DNA of 64,000 bases from Duganella sp. CF458 (GTDB lineage: Bacteria > Pseudomonadota > Gammaproteobacteria > Burkholderiales > Burkholderiaceae_D), in the NCBI RefSeq assembly GCF_900113115.1, contig NZ_FOOF01000004.1, forward strand, positions 310,001-374,000, written 5' to 3'. The notes under the pieces are model-generated. The model did no database searches, was not told the origin of the DNA, and saw nothing but the letters and a program-made list of their open reading frames with translations. Below are positions 25,064 to 33,358 of the stretch, piece by piece. The position numbers and the translations under genes are program-made. Position 1 is the first letter of the stretch, and each line of letters starts with the position of its first letter.

Positions 25064-26908
25064 ATGAAATTCCTGATTCAATGGCTGGCGGCGGTTCTGT
25101 TGGCTTCCACGCTGGGTGGCCCCGCCCTGGCGGATGATTTCCTGGCGCCGGAACGCGCGTTTGACTTGCGTACGGAGTTGCGCGCGGATGGGCAGCTTGC
25201 CCTGCACTGGACCATCGCGCCGGAGTACCACCTGTATCGCGATCGCATCACCCTGCGCAGCGACGGCGCCGTATTGCCGGTCCTGCTGCCACCCGGCAAG
25301 CGCAAGTATGACGAGAATTTTGGCAAGGAGATGGAGACTTACGCGAACGCTTTGGCCTTGCAGTTGCCCTGGCAAGGGCATCCTGGCGCTACGTTGACCG
25401 TCGGCTACCAGGGGTGCGCGGATGCCGGCTTGTGCTATCCGCCGGTTGAGCGCCGCTATCGCATCGATCCGGCGCGCCAGGGAGTGCTGGAAGCGCTGCC
25501 GGAGACGTCGTCCGCTGAGGTGACCAGCGCGCTTGGCGCCAGCGCCGCGCAAGCGTTGGCGGCCGACGATGACAACTCCCTGGCGCAGCGCACCCTGCAA
25601 AGCGGCAGTGCCTGGCGGATCGGCGCGGCGTTCCTGGCGTTCGGGCTGCTGCTCTCGTTTACGCCTTGCGTGCTGCCGATGGTGCCGATCCTCTCCTCCA
25701 TCATCGTGGGCGAGGCGCAGGTGACACGCAAGCGCGGGCTGCTGCTGGCGGCGGCCTACAGCCTCGGCATGGCCCTGGTCTATACCTCGCTGGGCGTCGC
25801 AGCGGGGCTGGCTGGTGAAGGCCTGGCGGGAGCGCTGCAGAAACCTTGGGTCTTGATGACCTTCGGTGCGCTGCTGGTCGCACTGGCACTGTCGATGTTC
25901 GACGTCTACCAACTGCAGTTGCCAAGCGCCCTGCAGAGCCGCCTCAGCAACGCCAGCGGCAACTTGTCCGGCGGCCGGCTGGCCGCGGTATTCACCATGG
26001 GGGCCGTCTCGGCATTGATCGTTGGCCCCTGCGTGGCGGGCCCGTTGGCCGGCGCGCTGCTGTACATCAGCCAGACCGGTAATGCCCTGGTCGGCGCCGG
26101 CGCCCTGTTCGCCATGGCTTGCGGCATGAGCGTGCCCCTGCTGCTGACCGGCCTTTCCGCCGGCAGCCTGCTGCCGCGCGCCGGGGCCTGGATGAATCAT
26201 GTGAAGAAAGTCTTCGGCCTGCTGCTGATCGCCGTGGCGATCTGGATGGTCAACCCGGTACTGCCGGTGACCGCCAGCATGGCACTGTGGGGCGCCTTCG
26301 CCATCCTGTGCGCAGTCTTCCTGCGCGTGGGCGAAGCTGTCCGGCAAGGAGCTGGCGCGGGCGCCTACGCAACGAAGGCGCTCGGCCTGATCATGCTGCT
26401 TGGCGGCCTGTTCGAGATGGTCGGCGCAGCGAGTTCGGGTCGCGACGTGCTGCAGCCGCTGGCCCACCTGCGCGGCGTTGGGAACGGTGCTACTATTGCC
26501 GCCGCGGGCGAGGGCCAGGCACATGATGCCAAACCCCGCTTCACCCGCGTACGCAATGTCGCCGACCTTGACCAGGCGCTGGCCAGTGCGAAGAAACCCG
26601 TCATGCTGGACTTTTACGCCGATTGGTGCGTCTCATGCAAGGAGATGGAACGCCTTACCTTCACCGACACCCGCGTGCAAGCCGCCCTGCAAGACATGCA
26701 TCTGCTGCAGGCCGATGTCACAGCCAACAGCGACGAAGACCGCGCCCTGATGAAACGCTTCAGCCTTTTTGGCCCGCCCGGCATCGTCATGTTCGACGCC
26801 GGCGGCAATGAAGTACGTCAAGCGCGAATAATCGGCTACCAGCCACCCGAAAAATTCCTGCGCCGCCTGGAACTGGCGGCTAACAACCCTGAAAGGACCA
26901 CTCAGTGA
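25064..26908 (+). CDS. dsbD: Protein-disulfide reductase DsbD
   Basis: Moves electrons from cytosolic thioredoxin across the inner membrane to periplasmic thiol proteins. The 614-residue length fits. A signal peptide (1-23) leads to the alpha domain with GCADAGLCYPP (two Cys). The eight-helix beta domain carries FTPCVLPMVPIL and GPCVAGPLAG (Cys pair). The C-terminal gamma thioredoxin domain carries FYADWCVSCKEME. All six catalytic cysteines are present. GGAGG precedes the ATG, 3 bases after apbE. A natural partner is the TlpA-like domain encoded upstream in the same operon, which DsbD could keep reduced for cytochrome c or surface-protein maturation (inference). Confidence 0.96.
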   Translation: MKFLIQWLAAVLLASTLGGPALADDFLAPERAFDLRTELRADGQLALHWTIAPEYHLYRDRITLRSDGAVLPVLLPPGKRKYDENFGKEMETYANALALQLPWQGHPGATLTVGYQGCADAGLCYPPVERRYRIDPARQGVLEALPETSSAEVTSALGASAAQALAADDDNSLAQRTLQSGSAWRIGAAFLAFGLLLSFTPCVLPMVPILSSIIVGEAQVTRKRGLLLAAAYSLGMALVYTSLGVAAGLAGEGLAGALQKPWVLMTFGALLVALALSMFDVYQLQLPSALQSRLSNASGNLSGGRLAAVFTMGAVSALIVGPCVAGPLAGALLYISQTGNALVGAGALFAMACGMSVPLLLTGLSAGSLLPRAGAWMNHVKKVFGLLLIAVAIWMVNPVLPVTASMALWGAFAILCAVFLRVGEAVRQGAGAGAYATKALGLIMLLGGLFEMVGAASSGRDVLQPLAHLRGVGNGATIAAAGEGQAHDAKPRFTRVRNVADLDQALASAKKPVMLDFYADWCVSCKEMERLTFTDTRVQAALQDMHLLQADVTANSDEDRALMKRFSLFGPPGIVMFDAGGNEVRQARIIGYQPPEKFLRRLELAANNPERTTQ

Positions 26909-27651
26909 AACGCACTCTTTCCTTCCTGCTCTGCGCTGCCCTGTTGCCAGCGGCCGCTCTCGCCGAAAACAAGCCGGCCCATTGGAGCTATGAAGGCGCC
27001 ACCGGCCCGCAGAACTGGGCCAGGCTGGAACAGGACTTCAGCACCTGCAAGCTGGGCCACAACCAGTCGCCGATCGACATCCGCAAGACCAGCAAGGCCA
27101 AGCTGCCCGCACTGGAATTCGCCTACAGCCCGTCGCCGCTGAAGATCCTCGACAACGGCCACACCATCCAGGTGAACTACGCCGCGGGCAGCAGCGTCAC
27201 CATCGACGGCAAACGCTACGACCTGCTGCAATTCCACTTCCACAAGCCAAGTGAGGAAAAGATCAATGGCCGCAGCTACCCGATGGTCGCGCACCTGGTG
27301 CACAAGAACGCGGAAGGCAAGCTGGCCGTGGTAGCGGTGCTGTTCCAGAAAGGCGCCGAGAACCCGCTGGTGCAGACCCTGTGGGACGCCCTGCCGAAGG
27401 AAAAAGGCGAAGCCCAGGAAATAGCCGGCGTGAACATCGATATCGGCAAGCTGCTGCCGGCGACCCAGGGCTATTACAACTTCGCCGGTTCGCTGACCAC
27501 GCCACCATGCAGCGAAGAGGTCAACTGGTTCGTCCTGAAAACGCCGGTCGACATGTCGGACGCGCAATTGAAGCGTTTTGCCCACGTCTACAAGCATAAC
27601 GCCCGCCCGGTGCAACCACTGAACGGCCGTACCGTGCAGGAAAGCCTGTAG
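26905..27651 (+). CDS. Alpha-class carbonic anhydrase
   Basis: Periplasmic zinc enzyme interconverting CO2 and bicarbonate, 248 residues. A signal peptide (1-20) is followed by HWSYEGATGPQNWARL, NQSPIDIRKT, and the zinc ligands in FHFHKPSEE plus a third His in MVAHLVHKN. The family disulfide is probably formed by Cys in STCKLG and Cys in TPPCSEEVNW. The Thr gate sits in GSLTTPPC. The GTG start overlaps the dsbD stop (GTGA), so it is the last gene of the rightward operon and depends on the Dsb system for its disulfide. Confidence 0.95.
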   Translation: MKRTLSFLLCAALLPAAALAENKPAHWSYEGATGPQNWARLEQDFSTCKLGHNQSPIDIRKTSKAKLPALEFAYSPSPLKILDNGHTIQVNYAAGSSVTIDGKRYDLLQFHFHKPSEEKINGRSYPMVAHLVHKNAEGKLAVVAVLFQKGAENPLVQTLWDALPKEKGEAQEIAGVNIDIGKLLPATQGYYNFAGSLTTPPCSEEVNWFVLKTPVDMSDAQLKRFAHVYKHNARPVQPLNGRTVQESL

Positions 27652-27660
27652 GTTTCAATA

Positions 27661-27676
27661 GGCCGCCACGGCGGCC
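27661..27676. terminator. GC-rich hairpin between convergent genes
   Basis: GGCCGCC-AC-GGCGGCC forms a strong short stem between the carbonic anhydrase stop and the convergent beta-CASP gene stop. No run of T follows on either strand, so it may be a weak or Rho-assisted terminator for both genes. Confidence 0.4.
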
Positions 27677-27677
27677 C

Positions 27678-29042
27678 TTACCCGAGCACCACCTCTTCCA
27701 GGTAATCGGGCACCCGGCACGGCCATTGCAGCTGTTCCGCGATGCGAAGCCGCAACGCATCGGCCGCCGCCGGTTCACCATGCGTGACGAACACCTGCCG
27801 CGGCGTGGCGGAGGAATGCGACAGCCAGCCCATGATTTCGTCCGCATCCGCATGGGCCGACAGGTTGCCGATCAACTCCACGCGTGCCCGCACCGGGTAG
27901 TACTCGCCGTGGATCTTGACCGAGGACTCCCCAGCCAGCATGCGCGCCCCGCGTGTCCCGGATGCCTGGAAGCCGGCGAACAGGATGGTATTGCGCGAAT
28001 CGCCGGCAAAGGCCTTCAGGTGATGCAGCACGCGGCCACCGGTGGCCATGCCGCTGGCGGCAATGATCACCATCGGTGCCTGGCGCCGGTTCAGCGCCAT
28101 CGATTCCTCCACGCTGTTGACGATGTGGGCCACATGGCCCAGGGCATGGCAGCTGCGCTCATCCAGGCGGTGCTGGCCCTGGTGCTTGATGTAGAGCCGC
28201 GTCGCATCCACTGCCATCGGGCTATTCAGGTAAACCGGCAAGGCGGCGGGGATCGCACCGGCCTCCTTGAGCTTGCAGATTTCATACAGCAGTTCCTGCG
28301 CCCGGCCCACGGCAAACGAAGGAATCACCGTTACCCCGCCACGTGCCGCGGTCTTGCTGATGACGTCCGCCAGCTTGCCGCTCGGGTGGGAGGCGTCGTG
28401 GCGCCGGTCGCCATAGGTCGACTCCACTACCAGGTAATCGCATTTGCCGAGGACGGTCGGCGGTCGCATGATCGGGTCGTTCGGCCGCCCCACGTCGCCG
28501 GAAAACATCACCGTGCGGCCAGCGCAGCGCACCGAAACCGAAGCGGCGCCGAGGATATGCCCGGCAAGCTGGAAGCGCGCCGTCATCCCCGGTGCGGGCG
28601 AAAATTCGTGACCGACCGGTAGCACTTCCAGGTGTTCCAGCGCGCGCAGCGCATCCGCTTCCGAATACAAGGGCAAGGCCGGCTGATGCTTGGAGAAGTT
28701 GTGGCGGTTCGCATACAACGCTTCCTCCTCCAGCAGCCGGCCGCTATCTGGCAGCAGGATATGGCACAAGTCGCGCGTCGCCTCCGTGCAGTACACCTTG
28801 CCGCGGAACCCGGCGCTGACCAGCACCGGCAGGAAGCCGCTGTGATCGAGGTGGGCATGGGTCAGCATCACGCTGCGGATCGCATCCGGCGGCACAGGGA
28901 AGGTCTCCCAGTTACGCAGGCGAAGCTGCTTATAGCCCTGGAACAGGCCGCAATCGACCAATACCTGTTCGTCGTCATTGCGCAACAGGTATTTGGAGCC
29001 GGTGACGGTGCCGGTCGCACCCAGGAATTTAAGTGTGAGCAT
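27678..29042 (-). CDS. MBL-fold / beta-CASP ribonuclease-like protein
   Basis: A 454-residue metallo-beta-lactamase fold hydrolase with a beta-CASP insertion, related to CPSF73/Ysh1-type RNA endonucleases and bacterial RNA exonucleases. It starts MLTLKFLGATGTVTGSKYLL. Zinc motifs seen are HAHLDHSG (HxHxDH), LAGHILGAASV and FSGDVGRPND, and the C-terminal part has ASGMATGGRVLHHLKAF, GNLSAHADADE and VFVTHGEP. The ATG at 29042 starts the conserved strand; an upstream start adds 9 unconserved residues. It is divergent from the aromatic amino acid permease gene. In vivo RNA substrate unknown. Confidence 0.92.
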   Translation of the reverse strand: MLTLKFLGATGTVTGSKYLLRNDDEQVLVDCGLFQGYKQLRLRNWETFPVPPDAIRSVMLTHAHLDHSGFLPVLVSAGFRGKVYCTEATRDLCHILLPDSGRLLEEEALYANRHNFSKHQPALPLYSEADALRALEHLEVLPVGHEFSPAPGMTARFQLAGHILGAASVSVRCAGRTVMFSGDVGRPNDPIMRPPTVLGKCDYLVVESTYGDRRHDASHPSGKLADVISKTAARGGVTVIPSFAVGRAQELLYEICKLKEAGAIPAALPVYLNSPMAVDATRLYIKHQGQHRLDERSCHALGHVAHIVNSVEESMALNRRQAPMVIIAASGMATGGRVLHHLKAFAGDSRNTILFAGFQASGTRGARMLAGESSVKIHGEYYPVRARVELIGNLSAHADADEIMGWLSHSSATPRQVFVTHGEPAAADALRLRIAEQLQWPCRVPDYLEEVVLG

Positions 29043-29190
29043 CTTTGCAGCATATCCAAGACCGCGCACTAAATATTTGATTTAGGTCAAGGAGCGTCCT
29101 CTCAAAATGCGGCAGTGCGAAAAAGACATTGTTGCCTTGCGACGATGTAGAATCAGGGCCTTTGACCATTTCGACACCAGGACGCCATAC

Positions 29191-30537
29191 ATGACAGAAC
29201 TGAAACGGGGCCTGAAGAGCCGCCATATCCAGCTGATTGCGCTGGGCGGCGCCATCGGCACGGGCCTTTTCATGGGCATTGCGGACACCATCAAGCTGGC
29301 CGGGCCTTCCGTGCTGCTTGGCTACGCGGTGGCCGGCTTCATTGCCTTCCTCATCATGCGCCAGTTGGGCGAAATGGTGGTCGACGAACCGGTGGCAGGC
29401 TCCTTCAGCTATTTTGCCGACAAATACTGCGGCCATATGGCGGGCTTCATGTCGGGTTGGAATTACTGGGTGCTGTACGTACTGGTCAGCATGGCCGAAC
29501 TGACGGCAGTCGGCATTTACGTTCAATACTGGTGGCCCGGCATGCCGACCTGGGTCAGCGCCCTCGTCTTTTTCCTGGTCATCAACACCATCAGCCTGGC
29601 CAATGTGCGCGCTTACGGCGAGATGGAGTTCTGGTTCGCGATCATCAAGGTGGTAGCGGTGGTGGGCATGATCGTGTACGGCGGCTACCTGCTGGTCTCC
29701 GGTAATGCCGGCCCGGAAGCGGCCGTGGCCAACCTCTGGCAGCATGGCGGCTTCTTCCCGAACGGCGTGTCGGGACTGGTGATGGCGATGGCCGTCATCA
29801 TGTTCTCCTACGGCGGCCTGGAACTGGTAGGCATCACCGCCGCGGAAGCGAGCAACCCGTCCGAGACTATCCCCAAGGCGACCAACCAGGCCATCTACCG
29901 CATCCTGATCTTTTATGTCGGCGCGCTGGGCGTACTGCTGTCGCTGTACCCATGGCAGAAAGTCGTCACCGGCGGCAGCCCGTTCGTGATGATCTTCCAC
30001 GCCTTGAACGCCAACTGGGTGGCGAACATTCTGAATATCGTGGTGCTGACCGCAGCGCTGTCCGTGTATAACAGCGGCGTGTACTCCAACAGCCGCATGC
30101 TGTACGGCCTGGCCAAGCAAGGCAATGCGCCGAAAGCCCTGCTGGGCGTAAACAAGCGCGGCGTGCCGCTGGCGGCGCTGGGCGTATCGGCCCTTGCGAC
30201 CGGCATCTGCGTGGTGCTGAACTACTTCATGCCGGGCAAGGTATTCGGCTTCCTGATGGGACTTGTGGTCTCATCGCTGGTGATCAACTGGGGCATGATC
30301 AGCTGGATCCACCTGCGCTTCCGCGCACAGAAGAAAGCCGACGGCCTCGAGACCGGCTTCAAGAGCTGGGGCTACCCGCTCACCAACTACCTGTGCCTGG
30401 CGTTCCTGGCCGGCATCCTGCTGATCATGTTCATGACCGAAGGCCTGCGTATTTCGGTGTACCTGATTCCGGTATGGCTGCTGGCACTGTTCATCGGCTA
30501 CCGCTTCCGCGGCGTGCCTGACAAGGCAGCGGCCTGA
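29191..30537 (+). CDS. Aromatic amino acid (phenylalanine) permease, PheP-like
   Basis: Inner-membrane proton-coupled amino acid transporter of the APC superfamily, AAT family, 448 residues and 12 predicted helices. It closely follows E. coli PheP as I recall it: GLKSRHIQLIALGGAIGTGL, MRQLGEMVVDEPVAGSFSYF, GWNYWVLYVLVSMAELTAVG, SYGGLELVGITAAEA and VVLTAALSVYNSGVYSNSRM. Phenylalanine or other aromatic amino acids are therefore the likely substrates. The ATG at 29191 starts the conserved region. Its stop overlaps the next gene by one base. Confidence 0.92.
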   Translation: MTELKRGLKSRHIQLIALGGAIGTGLFMGIADTIKLAGPSVLLGYAVAGFIAFLIMRQLGEMVVDEPVAGSFSYFADKYCGHMAGFMSGWNYWVLYVLVSMAELTAVGIYVQYWWPGMPTWVSALVFFLVINTISLANVRAYGEMEFWFAIIKVVAVVGMIVYGGYLLVSGNAGPEAAVANLWQHGGFFPNGVSGLVMAMAVIMFSYGGLELVGITAAEASNPSETIPKATNQAIYRILIFYVGALGVLLSLYPWQKVVTGGSPFVMIFHALNANWVANILNIVVLTAALSVYNSGVYSNSRMLYGLAKQGNAPKALLGVNKRGVPLAALGVSALATGICVVLNYFMPGKVFGFLMGLVVSSLVINWGMISWIHLRFRAQKKADGLETGFKSWGYPLTNYLCLAFLAGILLIMFMTEGLRISVYLIPVWLLALFIGYRFRGVPDKAAA

Positions 30538-31364
30538 TGCCCAAGGTCGCACTCCTGACGATCCACGGCATGGGCGAGCAGCCGCTCGACTATGCCGACG
30601 ACATGCGGCGCGCGCTGTCGCACCGCATGGGCGCAGCGTTTGCCAATGTCGACGTGCACAGCGTGTATTACCAGCACCTGCTCAAGCCCAATGAGCTGGA
30701 CGTCTGGAACCGTACCCGCGAACGCGCCACGGTGCGCTACGAACAGCTGCGCAAATTCATCCTGTTCGGCTTCGCCGATGCCGCGGGACTGGAAAACCGC
30801 AAGGAATACGACAACTCGGTCTACGAGCAAGCGCAGATGGAAATCGCACGCGCCCTGCTGGCGATCCATGCCACCCGCGGGCCGGACACGCCGATCGTGC
30901 TGCTGGCGCACTCGCTCGGCTGCCAGGTCATGTCCAGCTTTATCTACGACGCGCAGAAGCGCGCCGGCGGCGGGCTGGTCGCAGCCGGCATCTGGAAACC
31001 GGGCCGCATGGCCGACAGCCTGAGCGCCGAGCAGCGCAAGTTCCTGCACTGCGGCACGGTGCGCGCCTTCGTGACCACCGGCTGCAATATCCCGGTGTTC
31101 GTCTCGGCCCACCAGCGCATGGACGTCAAGCCGATCATCAAGCCCAATCCCGGCTTCCGATGGTTCAACCTGTACGACCCCGACGACGCGCTCGGCTGGC
31201 CGCTGCAGCCGCTGGAAGGCGGCTACGAAACGCTGGTCGAAGACCGCGTGGTCAACGCCGGCCAAGGCATCCTGGACTTCATGACAAAAAGCTGGAATCC
31301 CCTCTCCCACACCGCCTACTGGACGGATGACGAAGTCATCAAACCGTTAGCCAACTTGCTTTAA
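30537..31364 (+). CDS. Alpha/beta-hydrolase-like protein
   Basis: A 275-residue cytosolic protein. The N-terminus VALLTIHGMGEQPLDYADDM holds the HGMG oxyanion-hole motif, and LLAHSLGCQVMSSFIYDAQ at about 120 is the GxSxG-type nucleophile elbow (HSLG). The fold is clear but no substrate is indicated. Members of this group are usually annotated as hypothetical or lipase-like. The ATG shares its A with the permease stop codon, so both are cotranscribed. The gene ends 6 bases before a large palindromic repeat. Confidence 0.75.
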   Translation: MPKVALLTIHGMGEQPLDYADDMRRALSHRMGAAFANVDVHSVYYQHLLKPNELDVWNRTRERATVRYEQLRKFILFGFADAAGLENRKEYDNSVYEQAQMEIARALLAIHATRGPDTPIVLLAHSLGCQVMSSFIYDAQKRAGGGLVAAGIWKPGRMADSLSAEQRKFLHCGTVRAFVTTGCNIPVFVSAHQRMDVKPIIKPNPGFRWFNLYDPDDALGWPLQPLEGGYETLVEDRVVNAGQGILDFMTKSWNPLSHTAYWTDDEVIKPLANLL

Positions 31365-31369
31365 AAAGA

Positions 31370-31452
31370 AAAGTCGGGGTCAGCTCTGGCAATCCGCCAC
31401 ATTTTTCGCAATGCGAAAAATGTGGCGGATTGCCAGAGCTGACCCCGACTTT
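31370..31452. repeat. 83-bp near-perfect palindrome (REP/BIME-like)
   Basis: Two 41-base arms (31370-31410 and 31412-31452) are exact reverse complements around a single central A. Each arm contains GTCGGGGTCAGCTCTGG and CCGCCACATTTTTCGC. It lies between two convergent genes and touches the stop codon of the minus-strand gene. A transcript would fold into a 41-bp hairpin, so it could terminate both genes. Size, perfection and location match repetitive extragenic palindromes that RAYT (Y1-type) transposases spread. Confidence 0.85.
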
Positions 31453-32018
31453 CATTTTGCACTTTCGGCGGCTTGGCGCTGTTGTTCGATGCGGCGGATT
31501 TTCTCTGCGACTTTTGCCAGTTCTTCGGGGGGGATGCCGGCTTCGCGGCCTTGCTCGAGGTCGGTTTGCAGGCGGGCCAGTTCGGGGGCCGCGGCTTGCG
31601 CGTAGGCGGCGAAGAGCCGCTGTTTTTGCGCCAGTTGGTGGGCTGCGTAGGCTTGCGGGTCGGCCAGCACGCTGGCGTCGGGGTGTTCGGCCGGGGCGCC
31701 GTGCTCGATCGGCGGGGTGCGGGCGTCGCCGGATTCTCGTGCCTGCGCCAGCGGCAGCCAGGCGGGTGTGCGCGTGTCGACCGGTGGGATGGGGACGCGG
31801 CGCAGGCCGTCGCCCACGCCTTCACTTTCACTACTTGTCGCCGCGGCGGGGGCCGCTCCAGCGCTGGCAAGCGACGGGACCGGCGCGGCTGGAACGGGCA
31901 GCGTGGTGACGCGGCCCTCGTCGGTGGGCGCTGTTTCGTGAACGCCGGCGACGTACCACTGGCCGGCGACCGCGGCGACAATCACGGCGATCACCGCGAC
32001 ACCTTGCCAGTGTTTCAT
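31452..32018 (-). CDS. Hypothetical membrane-anchored protein
   Basis: A 188-residue protein with an N-terminal hydrophobic segment (VAVIAVIVAAVAGQWYVAG) that is probably an uncleaved anchor. A Pro/Ala/Ser-rich linker (about 35-110) and a C-terminal charged helical region follow (LARLQTDLEQGREAGIPPEE, then KIRRIEQQRQAAESAK), probably a coiled coil in the periplasm. I recognise no family. It overlaps the parvulin gene upstream by 4 bases, so the two may cooperate as lipase-chaperone-like or foldase factors for the phospholipase-like protein encoded next upstream (inference). Confidence 0.7.
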   Translation of the reverse strand: MKHWQGVAVIAVIVAAVAGQWYVAGVHETAPTDEGRVTTLPVPAAPVPSLASAGAAPAAATSSESEGVGDGLRRVPIPPVDTRTPAWLPLAQARESGDARTPPIEHGAPAEHPDASVLADPQAYAAHQLAQKQRLFAAYAQAAAPELARLQTDLEQGREAGIPPEELAKVAEKIRRIEQQRQAAESAK

Positions 32019-33358
32019 TGGACCTCCGCGATTTCAATCTGCGCCGAGCGGCGCGCCTGGTCAGTCATTTCACTTAGCTGTTGCATGGCTTTCTTCAGCG
32101 CGATCATGCGGCTGGCCTGGTAGCGCACCGTTTCCGACCGCAGCGGGTGGGCGCCGTGCACCTGTTCTTCAACCAGCACGATTTCCCAGTAGGCGGTTTC
32201 GTTCGGGCCGACCGGGGCGCGGATCGGGGCGGACGGCTTGCCGGGCTGCTGGCTGAAGGCCAGGCTGGCGAGCCAGTCCCTGTCGCCGTCGGCGCTGATC
32301 CAGCCCAGGTCTCCGCCTTTGGCCGCATCGGAGGCGCGCGACATTTTACGGGCCGTGGCGGCGAAATCGGCGCCTCCCCGCAAGGCTTTCAGCACGCGCT
32401 GGGCCTGCGTTTCATTTGCTACGCGGATGTGGCGGGCGCGGATCTTGTCGATGCGCGCGAACTGGTCCTTGTTCCGGTGGTAGAAGGCTTCGATTTCTTG
32501 CGGGCTTGCGTCGCCTGCCAGGCGGTTCAGCAGCGGGCTGCCGGAGTCGGTGTCGAGGCCGACGCCGTGCAGCTGCTGCAGCGTCACCACGGCCTCGCCG
32601 TCGGCGAGCGCCTTGCGCAGGTCGGCCACGGCTTCGGCGCCGAAACGCTGGCGCGCCCAGTGCTGCACGAAGGCGTTGGCCACGATGCGGCGCGCTTGCT
32701 GGGCTGCGACGGCGGCCGGCTGCTGCGACAACGCCAGGCGGCCCTGGACGTTCTGGCGGTGGTAGACGTTGAACAGGGTGACCTTCGCAGGTTCACCGCC
32801 TGGAAGCTGGTAACGCAGGACTTCGACTGCGCCGGCTTGCGATAGCTGCGCATCGGACAGGGCGATCTCCAGCTTCAGCTGACCGGGGCGGCCAAAGACG
32901 GCCTCCAGTTGCTGCGGCGGCATTGCTTGCTGCGCGGTGACCAGGCTGTCCAGCGTAGCGCCGGGCAGTGCCTTGACGGCAGCGTCGATGTCCTTGCCGT
33001 ACACTTCGCGCAGGGTTGCCACCAGGCGCTCTTCGGCCACCACGTCGGGGGCGAAAGCTACCGTGAGGCTGGCCCCTTCCTTTGGCGCGGGAGCGCCGGC
33101 ATGTGCAGCCAGCAGGCGCACCTGGACCAGATCGTCCAGCGCGGCGCGGCGCTCGAGCGCGGGTTTGCGGGCACGCCGCTGCTGCCACAGCGTGTCCAGG
33201 GTGAAGACGTAGATCGGCTTGCCGTCAATGCGGGCGGCAACCGCCGCAGCATCCGGCGTGGCGGGCCCCGCCACCGCGTTGGCGCCTGTGAGCGTCGCGG
33301 CGACGATTGCGGCGGCGGCAGCCCGCGCGGCGCGCTGGACGAAGTGGCGGGCGGCCAT
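32015..33358 (-). CDS. Periplasmic parvulin-type peptidyl-prolyl isomerase
   Basis: A 447-residue exported foldase. A signal peptide (about 1-30, AVAGPA) is followed by a SurA/PpiD-like N-terminal helical domain (AARIDGKPIYVFTLDTLWQQ). A C-terminal parvulin domain spans about 300-410: RARHIRVANETQAQRVLKAL, GADFAATARKMSRASDAAKG and GDLGWISADGDRDWL. It resembles PpiC-domain proteins that assist secreted enzymes. It starts on the base where the phospholipase-like gene stops and overlaps the small membrane protein gene downstream. The operon phospholipase-like / isomerase / anchored protein suggests dedicated folding of that enzyme (inference). Confidence 0.86.
   Translation of the reverse strand: MAARHFVQRAARAAAAAIVAATLTGANAVAGPATPDAAAVAARIDGKPIYVFTLDTLWQQRRARKPALERRAALDDLVQVRLLAAHAGAPAPKEGASLTVAFAPDVVAEERLVATLREVYGKDIDAAVKALPGATLDSLVTAQQAMPPQQLEAVFGRPGQLKLEIALSDAQLSQAGAVEVLRYQLPGGEPAKVTLFNVYHRQNVQGRLALSQQPAAVAAQQARRIVANAFVQHWARQRFGAEAVADLRKALADGEAVVTLQQLHGVGLDTDSGSPLLNRLAGDASPQEIEAFYHRNKDQFARIDKIRARHIRVANETQAQRVLKALRGGADFAATARKMSRASDAAKGGDLGWISADGDRDWLASLAFSQQPGKPSAPIRAPVGPNETAYWEIVLVEEQVHGAHPLRSETVRYQASRMIALKKAMQQLSEMTDQARRSAQIEIAEVQ

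Noticed and set aside
24074..26524. 816-codon minus-strand frame opposite apbE and dsbD
   Set aside because: Antisense of two complete, motif-rich genes; composition is Gln/His/Arg-rich.
31361..31981. 206-codon minus-strand frame covering the palindrome
   Set aside because: Overlaps the better-supported membrane-anchored protein in another frame and is Pro/Arg/Ser-rich.
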